From Algimonas arctica (GTDB lineage Bacteria > Pseudomonadota > Alphaproteobacteria > Caulobacterales > Maricaulaceae), in assembly GCF_014652695.1 (NCBI RefSeq), contig NZ_BMZH01000001.1:124001-188000 (forward strand): 64,000 bases of DNA, written 5' to 3'. Position numbers and translations under genes: made by a program. The notes below the pieces were generated by a model. The model was not told the origin of the DNA. It did not search any database and worked only from the letters and a program-made list of their open reading frames with translations. Positions 1-7,985 of this stretch are shown in pieces; the stretch's first letter is position 1; every line of letters begins with the position of its first letter.

Positions 1-1
1 G

Positions 2-358
2 CTCGCCAATGTAATCGCGCAAGCGATACAGCGCAACGGACCGCAAGCCGCCCCACAGGCCATCGTCGATTTTCGTCGCCATCATATTGCGCGCGAACGT
101 TACGCACGGCTGCTCAACCGAATGTTTTTCTGTGCCGCTGAGCCGGCTAAACGCTATCTCGTTTTGCAACGCTTCTATGGGCTTGGAGACCGATTAATCC
201 GTCGCTTCTACCGCAACGATTTGTCGCTGCGTGACAAGGCGAGAATTCTCATCGGAAAACCGCCCGTGCCCGTAAGCAAAGCGATTGCAAATTTTAGTGA
301 GACCGCCTTTATCCGGCGGCAGCGCGACCAAGCCCGCGCAAAGGGACATGATACATGA
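2..358 (+). CDS. crtY: Lycopene beta-cyclase, C-terminal part (cut by window edge)
   Basis: The reading frame is open from base 2 and runs to a TGA, so only the last 118 or so residues are present and the start lies outside the window. The tail contains LNRMFF, YLVLQRFYGL, IRRFYRNDLSL and ILIGKPPVPV, the pattern of the C-terminus of bacterial CrtY lycopene cyclases, which close the ends of lycopene into beta-ionone rings at the membrane. Its stop overlaps the crtI start as ATGA, so the two carotenoid genes are probably translated from one message. The NAD(P)-binding N-terminal half cannot be checked here. Confidence 0.8.
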   Translation, partial: LANVIAQAIQRNGPQAAPQAIVDFRRHHIARERYARLLNRMFFCAAEPAKRYLVLQRFYGLGDRLIRRFYRNDLSLRDKARILIGKPPVPVSKAIANFSETAFIRRQRDQARAKGHDT

Positions 359-1914
359 CTGCAACCCTCGATCCGCTCGACGTCGCTGCCGCCAAACAGG
401 GGGCGGGCACGAAGCCAACGGCTATCGTTATCGGCGCGGGCTTTGGCGGCATCGCTTTGGCCATTCGTCTGCAAAGCATGGGGTTCGCGACCACCATTAT
501 CGACAACCGGGATAAGCCCGGTGGCCGCGCCTATGTCTATGAAGAAGCGGGTTTCAAATTCGATGGCGGGCCAACCGTTATTACGGACCCGGATTGCCTG
601 CGCGAACTGTGGACGCTCACGGGCCGAAACATGGATGATTACGTCACTCTGCTGCCGGTTGACCCGTTTTACCGTTTGCAGTGGGAAGATGGCGACACAC
701 TCGATTATTGGGCCAGCCAAGACACGCTCGAAACCGAAATTGAAGCCCGTAATCCTGACGATGTGACAGGCTACCGCCGCTTCCTCGCCTATAGTCAGGA
801 GCTCTACCGCGAGGGCTATGAGAAACTCGGCACCACCGCCTTTCTCAAAATGCGGCAAATGTTCCAAGCCGCGCCGCAGTTGATCCGTTTGCGCGCCGAT
901 AAGAGCGTTTATTCGATGGTCAGTAAATTCGTGAAAAACGACCGCGTGCGGCAATTGCTCAGCTTTCAGTCGCTGCTCGTCGGCGGCAATCCGTTTAAGA
1001 CCAGTTCGATCTATGCGCTGATCCATGCCCTGGAACGCAAGGGCGGGGTTTGGTTTGCGAAAGGCGGCACGGGCGCACTGATCGACGGCATGATCCGTCT
1101 GTTCGAGGACATGGGCGGGACACTCCGCTTGTCGACCGAGATTACCGATATTCACACAGATGGCGACCGAGTGACGGGGGTCGAGGCGGCTGACGGCTGG
1201 TCCCTGACGGCAGATTTGGTCGCGTCCAACGCCGATGTGGTGCATACCTATAAACAGCTATTGCGGGGCCATGACCGGGGCAAATCCTATGGCAACCGTT
1301 TGGCCAAGAAGAGCCACTCAATGTCGCTTTTCGTGCTCTATTTCGGCTTGAAAACCACCCATCCGGAGATGAAGCACCACATCATTTTGCTCGGGCAGCG
1401 GTATCGTGAACTCATTGCCGAGATTTTTGGCAAGGGCCGAAAACTGCCCGATGATTTCTCTCTCTATCTTCACGCGCCTTGCGTTACGGACCCGTCTATG
1501 GCGCCAGACGGGTGCAGCTCTTATTATGTGCTTTCCCCCGTACCTCATTTGGGTCACGCCGATGTTGATTGGGACAATGTCGGGCCGCAATATGCCGATA
1601 AAATTCTCGACTATCTCGAACAACATGCGATCCCGAACCTGCGCCGCGATCTTGTTGTGCAGAAGACGCTCACGCCGTTTGGATTCCGTGATGAAATGAA
1701 TACACATCACGGCAGCGCCTTTTCGATTGAGCCGATCCTGACGCAATCCGCTTGGTTTCGCCCGCATAACCGCGATGATGTGCTGGATAATATGTATATT
1801 GTCGGGGCGGGGACGCACCCGGGCGCAGGGGTTCCCGGTGTTGTCGGTGCAGCAAAAGCGACAGCGGGTGTCGTGGCGGATGATTTTCAAGAGAGCTTGA
1901 AGCAGATAGCTTAA
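355..1914 (+). CDS. crtI: Phytoene desaturase (CrtI type)
   Basis: This 519-residue flavoprotein introduces the double bonds that turn phytoene into lycopene. The N-terminal dinucleotide-binding loop GAGFGG is at residues 27-32, followed by DKPGGRA and the DGGPTVI segment typical of CrtI. The C-terminal FAD-contact region GAGTHPGAGVPG lies at about 487-498. Length and motifs match bacterial CrtI throughout. The ATG overlaps the crtY stop (ATGA), which fixes the start. No crtB follows: the next gene is unrelated and starts 69 bases downstream. Whether it performs three or four desaturation steps cannot be told from sequence. Confidence 0.95.
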   Translation: MTATLDPLDVAAAKQGAGTKPTAIVIGAGFGGIALAIRLQSMGFATTIIDNRDKPGGRAYVYEEAGFKFDGGPTVITDPDCLRELWTLTGRNMDDYVTLLPVDPFYRLQWEDGDTLDYWASQDTLETEIEARNPDDVTGYRRFLAYSQELYREGYEKLGTTAFLKMRQMFQAAPQLIRLRADKSVYSMVSKFVKNDRVRQLLSFQSLLVGGNPFKTSSIYALIHALERKGGVWFAKGGTGALIDGMIRLFEDMGGTLRLSTEITDIHTDGDRVTGVEAADGWSLTADLVASNADVVHTYKQLLRGHDRGKSYGNRLAKKSHSMSLFVLYFGLKTTHPEMKHHIILLGQRYRELIAEIFGKGRKLPDDFSLYLHAPCVTDPSMAPDGCSSYYVLSPVPHLGHADVDWDNVGPQYADKILDYLEQHAIPNLRRDLVVQKTLTPFGFRDEMNTHHGSAFSIEPILTQSAWFRPHNRDDVLDNMYIVGAGTHPGAGVPGVVGAAKATAGVVADDFQESLKQIA

Positions 1915-1983
1915 TCAAAAGCCTGTCGCTGGACACACGCGGTTTTGTGACCTAGTCAATTTAACTAAACAGGGGTCGTATTC

Positions 1984-2424
1984 ATGAAACGCATTATTCT
2001 CGCATTCATTTTCATTTTTTTAGCCGCGCCGACGCAAGTGCATGCTGCGGACATTCTGAAAAATCTTTCGGCAAATGAGGTCGAATCACTACTTGAAAAT
2101 GAGGGGTATTCGGCGGTCGAAGTTTTATCAGACTCTAGTCTTAGGGTTCGTGTCGATGGGCGCGGGTATCTGATTACGATTTTTGACGATGGGGACCTTT
2201 AGCTCTATTACGGTATCACGGGCTCGAATGCTGATACTGACGACATGAACACATGGAACAGAACGAAAAGACTGTCGCGCGCTTACATTGATCTCGAAGG
2301 CGATCCTGTTGTGGAAGCCGATCTGCTGGCAGACCGCGGCATCACGCGCGTGCAATTCGCAAACTTCATGACCGTTTTTCAAACTACAGTCTCTCAATTC
2401 AGAGATTTTGTTTCAGACTTATAG
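1984..2424 (+). pseudogene. YbjN-family secreted protein gene interrupted by an in-frame TAG
   Basis: The frame opens with ATG after AGGGGT and encodes a signal peptide (residues 1-21, ending VHA-A). It runs 72 codons to TAG at 2200-2202. The same frame then stays open for 73 more codons to a TAG at 2422-2424. The downstream half reads LYYGI, then MNTWNRTKRLSRAY, then DLEGDPVVE, which is the conserved YbjN/TY-chaperone-like core. The stop sits where family members usually have Gln in a Leu-Gln-aromatic-Tyr stretch, so one C-to-T change (CAG to TAG) explains it. It may be a recent pseudogene, a sequencing error or a readthrough site. If the stop is real, translation gives only a 72-residue N-terminal piece. 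YbjN function is not settled. Confidence 0.75.
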
Positions 2425-2535
2425 CGCCTGCTCTTTGGCGTGTTTCACGCGGACGTGACCTGTGATCACAACAGAGTGTCACATGTTGCGATGAAGCTTT
2501 GCTAAGGGGCGCCTAGTTTTCACTGGGAGGCTTTC

Positions 2536-2928
2536 ATGCCGAAACTTCGTTTGCCGTTGCTTCTGACGCGGCTGTCTATCTTTTACTTCCTGCTGCCATG
2601 GCAGTTGATGCGCTTTATGAGCCCGGGCGCAGCAGACGGGATTGCCAAGAAATATTACCATATGCCGGGCCTCAATGAGACCGTTGGCTACGCGATTGGG
2701 GCGTTCTGGATTATTTTGCTGATCGCGTTTCTGCTCGGGTTCAAGAAACGGATCAGCTACGGTCTCGTCTTTCTGCTGCACACGGGCGCGATTTTTGTAG
2801 TCTTGCCCGCTTACATCATGGGTACGGATAACTTTAATCAGCTTTTCCTTGCCGCTATTCCGGCGGCCGCAGCGATGGGACTTCTCTATGCTCTTCGCGA
2901 TCAAGACACATTGCTGTCGCTTAAATAG
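2536..2928 (+). CDS. Small four-helix membrane protein, DoxX-like in outline
   Basis: The gene encodes 130 residues starting at an ATG preceded by a strong GGGAGG ribosome site. Hydropathy by eye gives four membrane segments, roughly residues 8-28, 48-68, 72-92 and 102-120, with basic loops. Size and layout resemble DoxX/DUF4267-type integral membrane proteins, but I see no diagnostic motif and assign no function. It stands alone, with a rho-independent terminator directly after it. Confidence 0.7.
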   Translation: MPKLRLPLLLTRLSIFYFLLPWQLMRFMSPGAADGIAKKYYHMPGLNETVGYAIGAFWIILLIAFLLGFKKRISYGLVFLLHTGAIFVVLPAYIMGTDNFNQLFLAAIPAAAAMGLLYALRDQDTLLSLK

Positions 2929-2950
2929 AGACAGAACTCTGCAAGTTATT

Positions 2951-2986
2951 AAGCGCCCCGGCGATCACCGCCGTGGGCGCTTTTTA
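2951..2986 (+). terminator. Rho-independent terminator
   Basis: The repeats AGCGCCC (2952-2958) and GGGCGCT (2975-2981) form a stem that is followed by TTTTATTT. It ends the 130-residue membrane protein gene. It sits at the 3' end of the convergent minus-strand gene, so it may also serve that gene. Confidence 0.8.
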
Positions 2987-2987
2987 T

Positions 2988-3182
2988 TTATCGGCGCCGC
3001 GAGAACAGCTGCCGCAGTAAGAACAGCCATGTTCGGTCGACCATTAAAACGACGACCATGACCGCCACGCCCCAGACGGCAGGTTTTCCCGTCCACCAAA
3101 TCCAGATCAGGGCCGCAAGGGCGAGCGGGTAGAGCAAAACCGCGACGCTGAGCCGCCAGATCGCGCGCAATTTTTCATTCAC
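2988..3182 (-). CDS. Small inner-membrane protein of unknown function
   Basis: The 64-residue product starts with GTG that overlaps the TGA of the upstream phosphatase gene (GTGA). Two hydrophobic helices, about residues 10-30 and 34-56, are followed by an Arg-rich cytoplasmic tail (SRRR). The translational coupling to the SixA-like phosphatase suggests shared expression. No family was recognised. Confidence 0.6.
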   Translation of the reverse strand: MNEKLRAIWRLSVAVLLYPLALAALIWIWWTGKPAVWGVAVMVVVLMVDRTWLFLLRQLFSRRR

Positions 3183-3673
3183 GCGTCCAACTCACGCGGT
3201 CGAATAAAGTCGATCAAGCGCCAGTTTTGCGGGGACAACCAGTCGCCATCATCAATGCGTTCCAACACGGAACAAGCCCCCGTCGGGAAATCATCATGAT
3301 GTCCGCTCATCAGGCTGTGCAGTTCGGACCAACCCGGATTGTGTCCAAGCCACATCAACCGCTCAACATCGGGCTCACCGTGTTTTTTCGCTAGCGTGAA
3401 TACATCGGACGGGGAGGCGTGGTAAAACTCGCTGAAATAATCGACGCGCTGCGCGCCCGGGATCGCCCGGATGAGACGCATGGCGGTTTCGCGTGTGCGT
3501 TTGGAATCACTGCTCCAGATCGTCTGCGGCGCATACCCGCGAGCCGTCAGCGCCTGACCGACAGCTGTAGCGGCCTTTTGGCCGCGTCCATTGAGCGGCC
3601 GTTCATGATCGGATTGCACGTCGCTATTCCAGCTTGATTTGGCGTGACGCATAAGCAGGAGATGGGTGAGCAT
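3179..3673 (-). CDS. SixA-like histidine phosphatase
   Basis: At 164 residues this is a compact histidine-phosphatase-superfamily protein. The N-terminal RHAKSSW carries the Arg-His pair that accepts phosphate, ERPLNGRG follows as in SixA, and LGHNPGW supplies the second histidine region. SixA removes phosphate from phosphohistidine proteins such as HPt domains or NPr. Which protein is the substrate here is not shown. The gene ends in a GTGA overlap with a small membrane protein gene. Confidence 0.85.
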   Translation of the reverse strand: MLTHLLLMRHAKSSWNSDVQSDHERPLNGRGQKAATAVGQALTARGYAPQTIWSSDSKRTRETAMRLIRAIPGAQRVDYFSEFYHASPSDVFTLAKKHGEPDVERLMWLGHNPGWSELHSLMSGHHDDFPTGACSVLERIDDGDWLSPQNWRLIDFIRPRELDA

Positions 3674-3731
3674 GATCGCAGCTTAACGGTATGTCCGTCT
3701 GGGCTCAATGCTAGGGACACTCAATCCCACC

Positions 3732-4475
3732 CTAATTCATTGTATAGACAATCCCGATCCGTGAAATCGTGTCTGTCTGTTCCCGACCTGCCGGGACGTC
3801 CGTGTGGCTTTCGACGCGGAAACTGGCGCGCAGGGCAAACGCACCGAACATATCCGATGTCAGAGCAGATTCGTTTATGACATAGGTGTCGATGTCGGAG
3901 TAAAGGAGTTCTGTGTCGTTGCTGACCGAAACTTTATCGTTGAAATCATGCTCGAGTTCCGAAAACAATCGGGTCGAGGCGAAGCTTTCCTGCTGACTAA
4001 TAGGGTCGGTGGGCGTGGTGACACTCAGCCGAGATTTTTGTGACCGGTAACCGGCTCCGGCTTCTAACTTCCAAAGCGTCGGTCCGTCGGCTAAAATTGT
4101 GTGACCATAGCCTCCGCCAGCAAAGTAGCCATTCTTATACGCGCCGAAATCATCGCTATAATAATCAGAGTTCAAATAGAGGTAGCTTTGCTCGCTGAGG
4201 TCACGCCCAACCTTGTAACTGACGCGAAACCGCTGCTTGTTCGTATCGCCGGACGCTTCGCCATATTCTGCGGACCCTGCGAAGTCATGCCGCCAATCAT
4301 AGCCCCGCCGCTTTAACTTGACCTTCGTGCCGACATTGGTTGTTTCATTATTGCCCGTACTGGTTGCCCCGTTCAATTCGACCTCGCCCGTCCAACCGAT
4401 ATCCGCTTCATTTTGCGCGAAACTCGCAACCGGCAGGATGGATATGAGAGAGGCTAACAGGGCGCGGCGAAACAT
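3732..4475 (-). CDS. DUF481 outer-membrane protein (YdiY-like)
   Basis: The start chosen is the ATG at 4475, which follows a GGAG ribosome site and gives a clean signal peptide (MFRRALLASLISI through SFA-Q); the frame extends 32 codons further upstream without protein-like sequence. The mature part alternates polar and aromatic residues in beta-strand fashion (GWTGEVELNG, WRHDFAGSAEY, SYLYLNSDYY), matching DUF481, a beta-barrel family called salt-induced outer-membrane protein. The length of 247 residues is normal. The C-terminus is YTMN rather than a terminal Phe. The role is unknown beyond outer-membrane location. Confidence 0.8.
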   Translation of the reverse strand: MFRRALLASLISILPVASFAQNEADIGWTGEVELNGATSTGNNETTNVGTKVKLKRRGYDWRHDFAGSAEYGEASGDTNKQRFRVSYKVGRDLSEQSYLYLNSDYYSDDFGAYKNGYFAGGGYGHTILADGPTLWKLEAGAGYRSQKSRLSVTTPTDPISQQESFASTRLFSELEHDFNDKVSVSNDTELLYSDIDTYVINESALTSDMFGAFALRASFRVESHTDVPAGREQTDTISRIGIVYTMN

Positions 4476-4611
4476 GCGGAGACTCCGAAAAAGATGCGAT
4501 ATCGCCTTTTGATAAAATTGGGTTAACGTCACCTTACGAAGCTCACGCTTTACGCCTGCTATTCCCGCCATTATGGCGGCGTCGAAACTCTCTCACTGAT
4601 GAAACAAACTC

Positions 4612-5880
4612 ATGTTCGACCTTAAAGCCATTCGCGAAAACCCCGCCGATTTCGATGCAGGGTGGGCCCGCCGCGGTCTCGATCCGCAAACGGAGAAAAT
4701 CCTCGAAAAGGATATCCTGATCCGGAAGTGCAAGACGATGGTGCAAGAGGCCGAAGCGGCCCGCAACAAAGCGTCTAAGCAAATTGGCGCGGCCATGGGA
4801 CAGGGCGACAAGGTTGAGGCCGAACGGTTGAAAACCGAAGTCGCAGGCGCGAAAAACGTCATTGCGGCGCTCGGCGCGCAACTCGACAGCGAAACTGCCG
4901 TTCTCAATGATCTGCTCGCGAGCCTCCCCAATATTCCGAATGAGGATGTGCCGCACGGCGAAAGCGAAGACGATAATGTTGAAATCGCTAAATGGGGTGA
5001 ACCCCGCGCGTTTGATTTCACGCCAAAGGCGCATGATGATCTCGGCGAAGCGCTTGGGATGATGGATTTTGAAACGGCCGCCAAGATGAGCGGCTCACGC
5101 TTTGTCGTGCTTCGCGGCGCGCTGAGCCGGATGGATCGCGCCTTGGCCGCGATGATGCTGGATATGCAGACCGGTGAGGGGTTTGAGGAAACGAGCCCGC
5201 CCTTACTCGTTTGGGCAGACGCGCTTATGGGCACAGGCCAGCTCCCTAAATTTGAAGAAGATCTCTATAAAACGACAGGTGATCATTACCTCATCCCGAC
5301 CGCTGAAGTGTCCCTGACCAACACGGTCCGTGAGAGCATTCTCGACGCCGACACACTCCCGCGCCGCTTAACCGCGCATACGCCGTGTTTCCGGAGCGAA
5401 GCCGGGTCTGCCGGACGGGATACCAAGGGGATGATCCGTCAGCATCAATTCAATAAGGTTGAGATGGTGTCGATCGCGACGCCGGAGACCAGCGATGATG
5501 AGCATAAGAATATGCTCCGTTGCGCCGAAGCGGTCTTGCAAAAGCTGGAGCTGCCTTATCGCGTCGTTGAGTTGTGCACGGGTGATCTCGGGTTTGGCGC
5601 ACGCAAGAGCTACGACATTGATGTGTGGCTACCGAGCCAAGAGACCTACCGCGAGATTAGCTCGATTTCGAACTGCGGCGACTTCCAAGCGCGCCGGATG
5701 AATGCGCGTTACCGGGCGGGCGAGAAGGACAACCGCTTTGTCCACACGCTCAATGGCAGTGGATTGGCCGTGGGTCGGACACTCGTCGCAGTGCTGGAAA
5801 ACTATCAGAATGAAGACGGTAGCATTACCGTGCCGACCGCGCTCGTGCCTTATATGGGCGGTGTTGAGCGGATTGGCTGA
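4612..5880 (+). CDS. serS: Serine--tRNA ligase
   Basis: The 422-residue class II synthetase charges tRNA-Ser. It begins [11 protein letters not shown], the usual SerRS start, followed by the long helical tRNA-binding arm (residues 30-105, rich in Lys/Glu/Ala). Motif 2 appears as [15 protein letters not shown] and motif 3 as [16 protein letters not shown] near the C-terminus. Length and order of motifs are standard. It is monocistronic, facing an ABC transporter gene on the other strand. Confidence 0.98.
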   Translation: MFDLKAIRENPADFDAGWARRGLDPQTEKILEKDILIRKCKTMVQEAEAARNKASKQIGAAMGQGDKVEAERLKTEVAGAKNVIAALGAQLDSETAVLNDLLASLPNIPNEDVPHGESEDDNVEIAKWGEPRAFDFTPKAHDDLGEALGMMDFETAAKMSGSRFVVLRGALSRMDRALAAMMLDMQTGEGFEETSPPLLVWADALMGTGQLPKFEEDLYKTTGDHYLIPTAEVSLTNTVRESILDADTLPRRLTAHTPCFRSEAGSAGRDTKGMIRQHQFNKVEMVSIATPETSDDEHKNMLRCAEAVLQKLELPYRVVELCTGDLGFGARKSYDIDVWLPSQETYREISSISNCGDFQARRMNARYRAGEKDNRFVHTLNGSGLAVGRTLVAVLENYQNEDGSITVPTALVPYMGGVERIG

Positions 5881-5898
5881 GGCACGGCCTAACCCAAT

Positions 5899-5935
5899 AC
5901 TCCGCTCTCCCGACGATTGTCGGGAGAGCGGGAGT
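5899..5935. terminator. Long inverted repeat between convergent serS and ABC transporter genes
   Basis: CCGCTCTCCCGAC (5902-5914) pairs perfectly with GTCGGGAGAGCGG (5919-5931) over a 4-base loop, and ACT/AGT extends the stem past one bulged G. It lies between two convergent genes, where a bidirectional terminator is expected. There is no U-run on either side, so it may act with Rho or protect 3' ends instead. Confidence 0.6.
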
Positions 5936-6023
5936 GTAGAGGGGCCAGCTCTCTCGGTCCCTTTTCGCCGACTTGATCGGGGGTCCATGCTGCGATGTTC
6001 AATTTGGTGGCGATGGTCGCGCG

Positions 6024-7883
6024 TTACGACCCTGCCGTGAATTGCAACTCAGCCAATCGCGCATAGAGCCCGCCTTGGGCGCTCAATTCATCATGGGTCC
6101 CGGTTTCGACGACGCGGCCTCCATCCAAAACAATAATCCGGTCGGCTTTCAACACTGTGGCGAGCCTGTGCGCGATAACAAGCGTCGTGCGGCCTTGGCG
6201 CAGCGTCTCAAACGCCAGTTGCACAGCGCGTTCGCTTTCCGAGTCCAGCGCCGACGTGGCTTCGTCGAGCAGCAAGATCGGCGCATCACGCAAGATCGCG
6301 CGGGCGATGGCGATGCGTTGGCGCTGTCCGCCGGACAGGGTCGCGCCACGTTCGCCAATATCTGTGTCATAGCCGGATGGCAGCGCGTCGATGAATTCAT
6401 GCGCGAAAGCAGCTTTGGCGGCGGCGATGACGTCGTCGCGGGACACGCCTTCGCGACCATAGGCAATATTGTCAAAAGCCGTGCCGGAGAAGAGCGGCGC
6501 GCCCTGCTGCACGACCGCGATTTGCGCGCGTAGACTTTCCGGATCAAGCGTGCGCGTATCCGCATCACCGAGCCGGATTGTCCCGCCTTGCACATCATAG
6601 AAGCGCAGCAGCAGTTGGAAAACGGTGGTTTTACCTGCACCGCTTGGCCCGACTAGAGCAATCGTTTCGCCGGCGTTCACAGTGAAACTGACATCGCTTA
6701 GCGCGGATGTATCCGGTCGGGTGGGATAGGTGAACGTGACATCATCAAACGTGATCGGATCGACGTTTTTGGGCGTGTCATTGCCCGTTATCGTCGGGTT
6801 TTCATCCAGAATATCGATTAACCGTTCGGACGCGCCCGCTGCGCGCAGCAGGTTGGTCCAAGTTTCGGTTAAGGAGGAAAGGCTCGATACGCTCATCATC
6901 GCAAAAAACGTGAAGGCAACTATGTCGCCACCGCTCATGGTGCCCGCCATGACTTGTCGCGCGCCATTCCAGAGAATCCCGGTAATTCCGACCATGCTAA
7001 TGGCGAACAGGATTGCCGTCAGCCAAGATTGAACTGTGATCCGCTTGGCCTGAACATCATAAGTCCGTTCAATGGCAGCACCGAACAGTCCACGCTCTAG
7101 GGCTTCGCGCGTATAGGCCTGTACCGTTTGAATTGACCCGATGGCTTCACTCGCCCGGCCCGAAGCTTCAGCTAAGCGGTCCTGTCCATCACGAGAGAGG
7201 CGGCGGATAACTGGTGTTACGAGAACAACGATCACAAAAATGATTCCGCCGACACCGACGACCAACAGGCCGAGCTGCCAACTGACGACGAACATCATGA
7301 TCAACGACCCAAGAATGATCGCAACAGACCGCAAAGCAAAAGAAATCGATCCTGTCACCACGGTTTCGACCAAAGTCGTATCCGTCGTCAGGCGCGATAA
7401 GACTTCACCGGTCCGGACGCGTTCGAAATATTGTGGGCTGAGACTTGTCAGTCGATCAAACACCGCCCGACGCAAATCCGCAACGACGCGTTGGCCAAGC
7501 GTTGTGATAAAGTAAAATCGTAATGCGCCGAATATGGAAAAAATCAGTGCGAAACCCATGACGAGAACGAAATAGCTATCCAGTGCTCCGTTCTGGGCAA
7601 AGGGTAATGCGGCGCAATAGTCTGGGGCTTTGTCACCACCAAATCCGCAATCCACAATGAGTTTAAGAATGCCGCCGAGCGATAATGTCCCGATAGACGA
7701 AAAGATCAACGTAATCAGAAAGCCGACGAGCCGTCCCGGATAGCGCAATACGAAGGGCCACAGCGCGGCGAGCGGGCGGAGCGAGCGGGATCGGTCACGG
7801 TGACCTTTGTCCTGTTCGATCTGGGCCGCGAAGGCGGCGCCTGTTGAACGGGCAAAGTCTTTGGAATCGGGAGAATGAGCCAT
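6024..7883 (-). CDS. Exporter-type ABC transporter (fused membrane and ATPase domains, MsbA/ABCB-like)
   Basis: The 619-residue half-transporter has about six membrane helices between residues 40 and 330, then an ATPase domain. That domain has Walker A GPSGAGKT at about 410, the signature LSGGQRQR at about 511 and Walker B ILLLDEATSALD at about 535. It would work as a homodimer in the inner membrane, exporting lipid, drug or peptide. The substrate cannot be read from the sequence. It stands alone and diverges from recQ. The long cytoplasmic loop between the first helices (QNGALDSYF region) is typical of the alphaproteobacterial subgroup. Confidence 0.93.
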   Translation of the reverse strand: MAHSPDSKDFARSTGAAFAAQIEQDKGHRDRSRSLRPLAALWPFVLRYPGRLVGFLITLIFSSIGTLSLGGILKLIVDCGFGGDKAPDYCAALPFAQNGALDSYFVLVMGFALIFSIFGALRFYFITTLGQRVVADLRRAVFDRLTSLSPQYFERVRTGEVLSRLTTDTTLVETVVTGSISFALRSVAIILGSLIMMFVVSWQLGLLVVGVGGIIFVIVVLVTPVIRRLSRDGQDRLAEASGRASEAIGSIQTVQAYTREALERGLFGAAIERTYDVQAKRITVQSWLTAILFAISMVGITGILWNGARQVMAGTMSGGDIVAFTFFAMMSVSSLSSLTETWTNLLRAAGASERLIDILDENPTITGNDTPKNVDPITFDDVTFTYPTRPDTSALSDVSFTVNAGETIALVGPSGAGKTTVFQLLLRFYDVQGGTIRLGDADTRTLDPESLRAQIAVVQQGAPLFSGTAFDNIAYGREGVSRDDVIAAAKAAFAHEFIDALPSGYDTDIGERGATLSGGQRQRIAIARAILRDAPILLLDEATSALDSESERAVQLAFETLRQGRTTLVIAHRLATVLKADRIIVLDGGRVVETGTHDELSAQGGLYARLAELQFTAGS

Positions 7884-7985
7884 GATCGGGTGCGGCTATG
7901 TCATAGCGAAGCACGTGTGGAAAGCTGTGCTTTGCGCGAAATCTGGGGCTTGTTGCTTTTACCGAACCACCCCAGTGAGCCTTTC

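Noticed and set aside
208-1245. 345-codon open frame on the minus strand
   Set aside because: It lies wholly opposite crtI, has no domain and shows the Arg/His/Ala bias of an antisense frame.
4523-4537. TTAA-N7-TTAC, close to a CtrA box
   Set aside because: It has seven of eight bases of the known TTAA-N7-TTAA pattern, but one such site is expected by chance in AT-rich gaps and neither neighbour is a known cell-cycle gene.
4593-5234. 213-codon Ser/Arg-rich minus-strand frame
   Set aside because: It is antisense to the serS tRNA-binding arm, and its composition reflects the coding strand.
7875-7985. N-terminal extension of RecQ
   Set aside because: It overlaps the start of the divergent ABC transporter gene and reads as non-coding; the ATG at 7986 gives the normal RecQ N-terminus.
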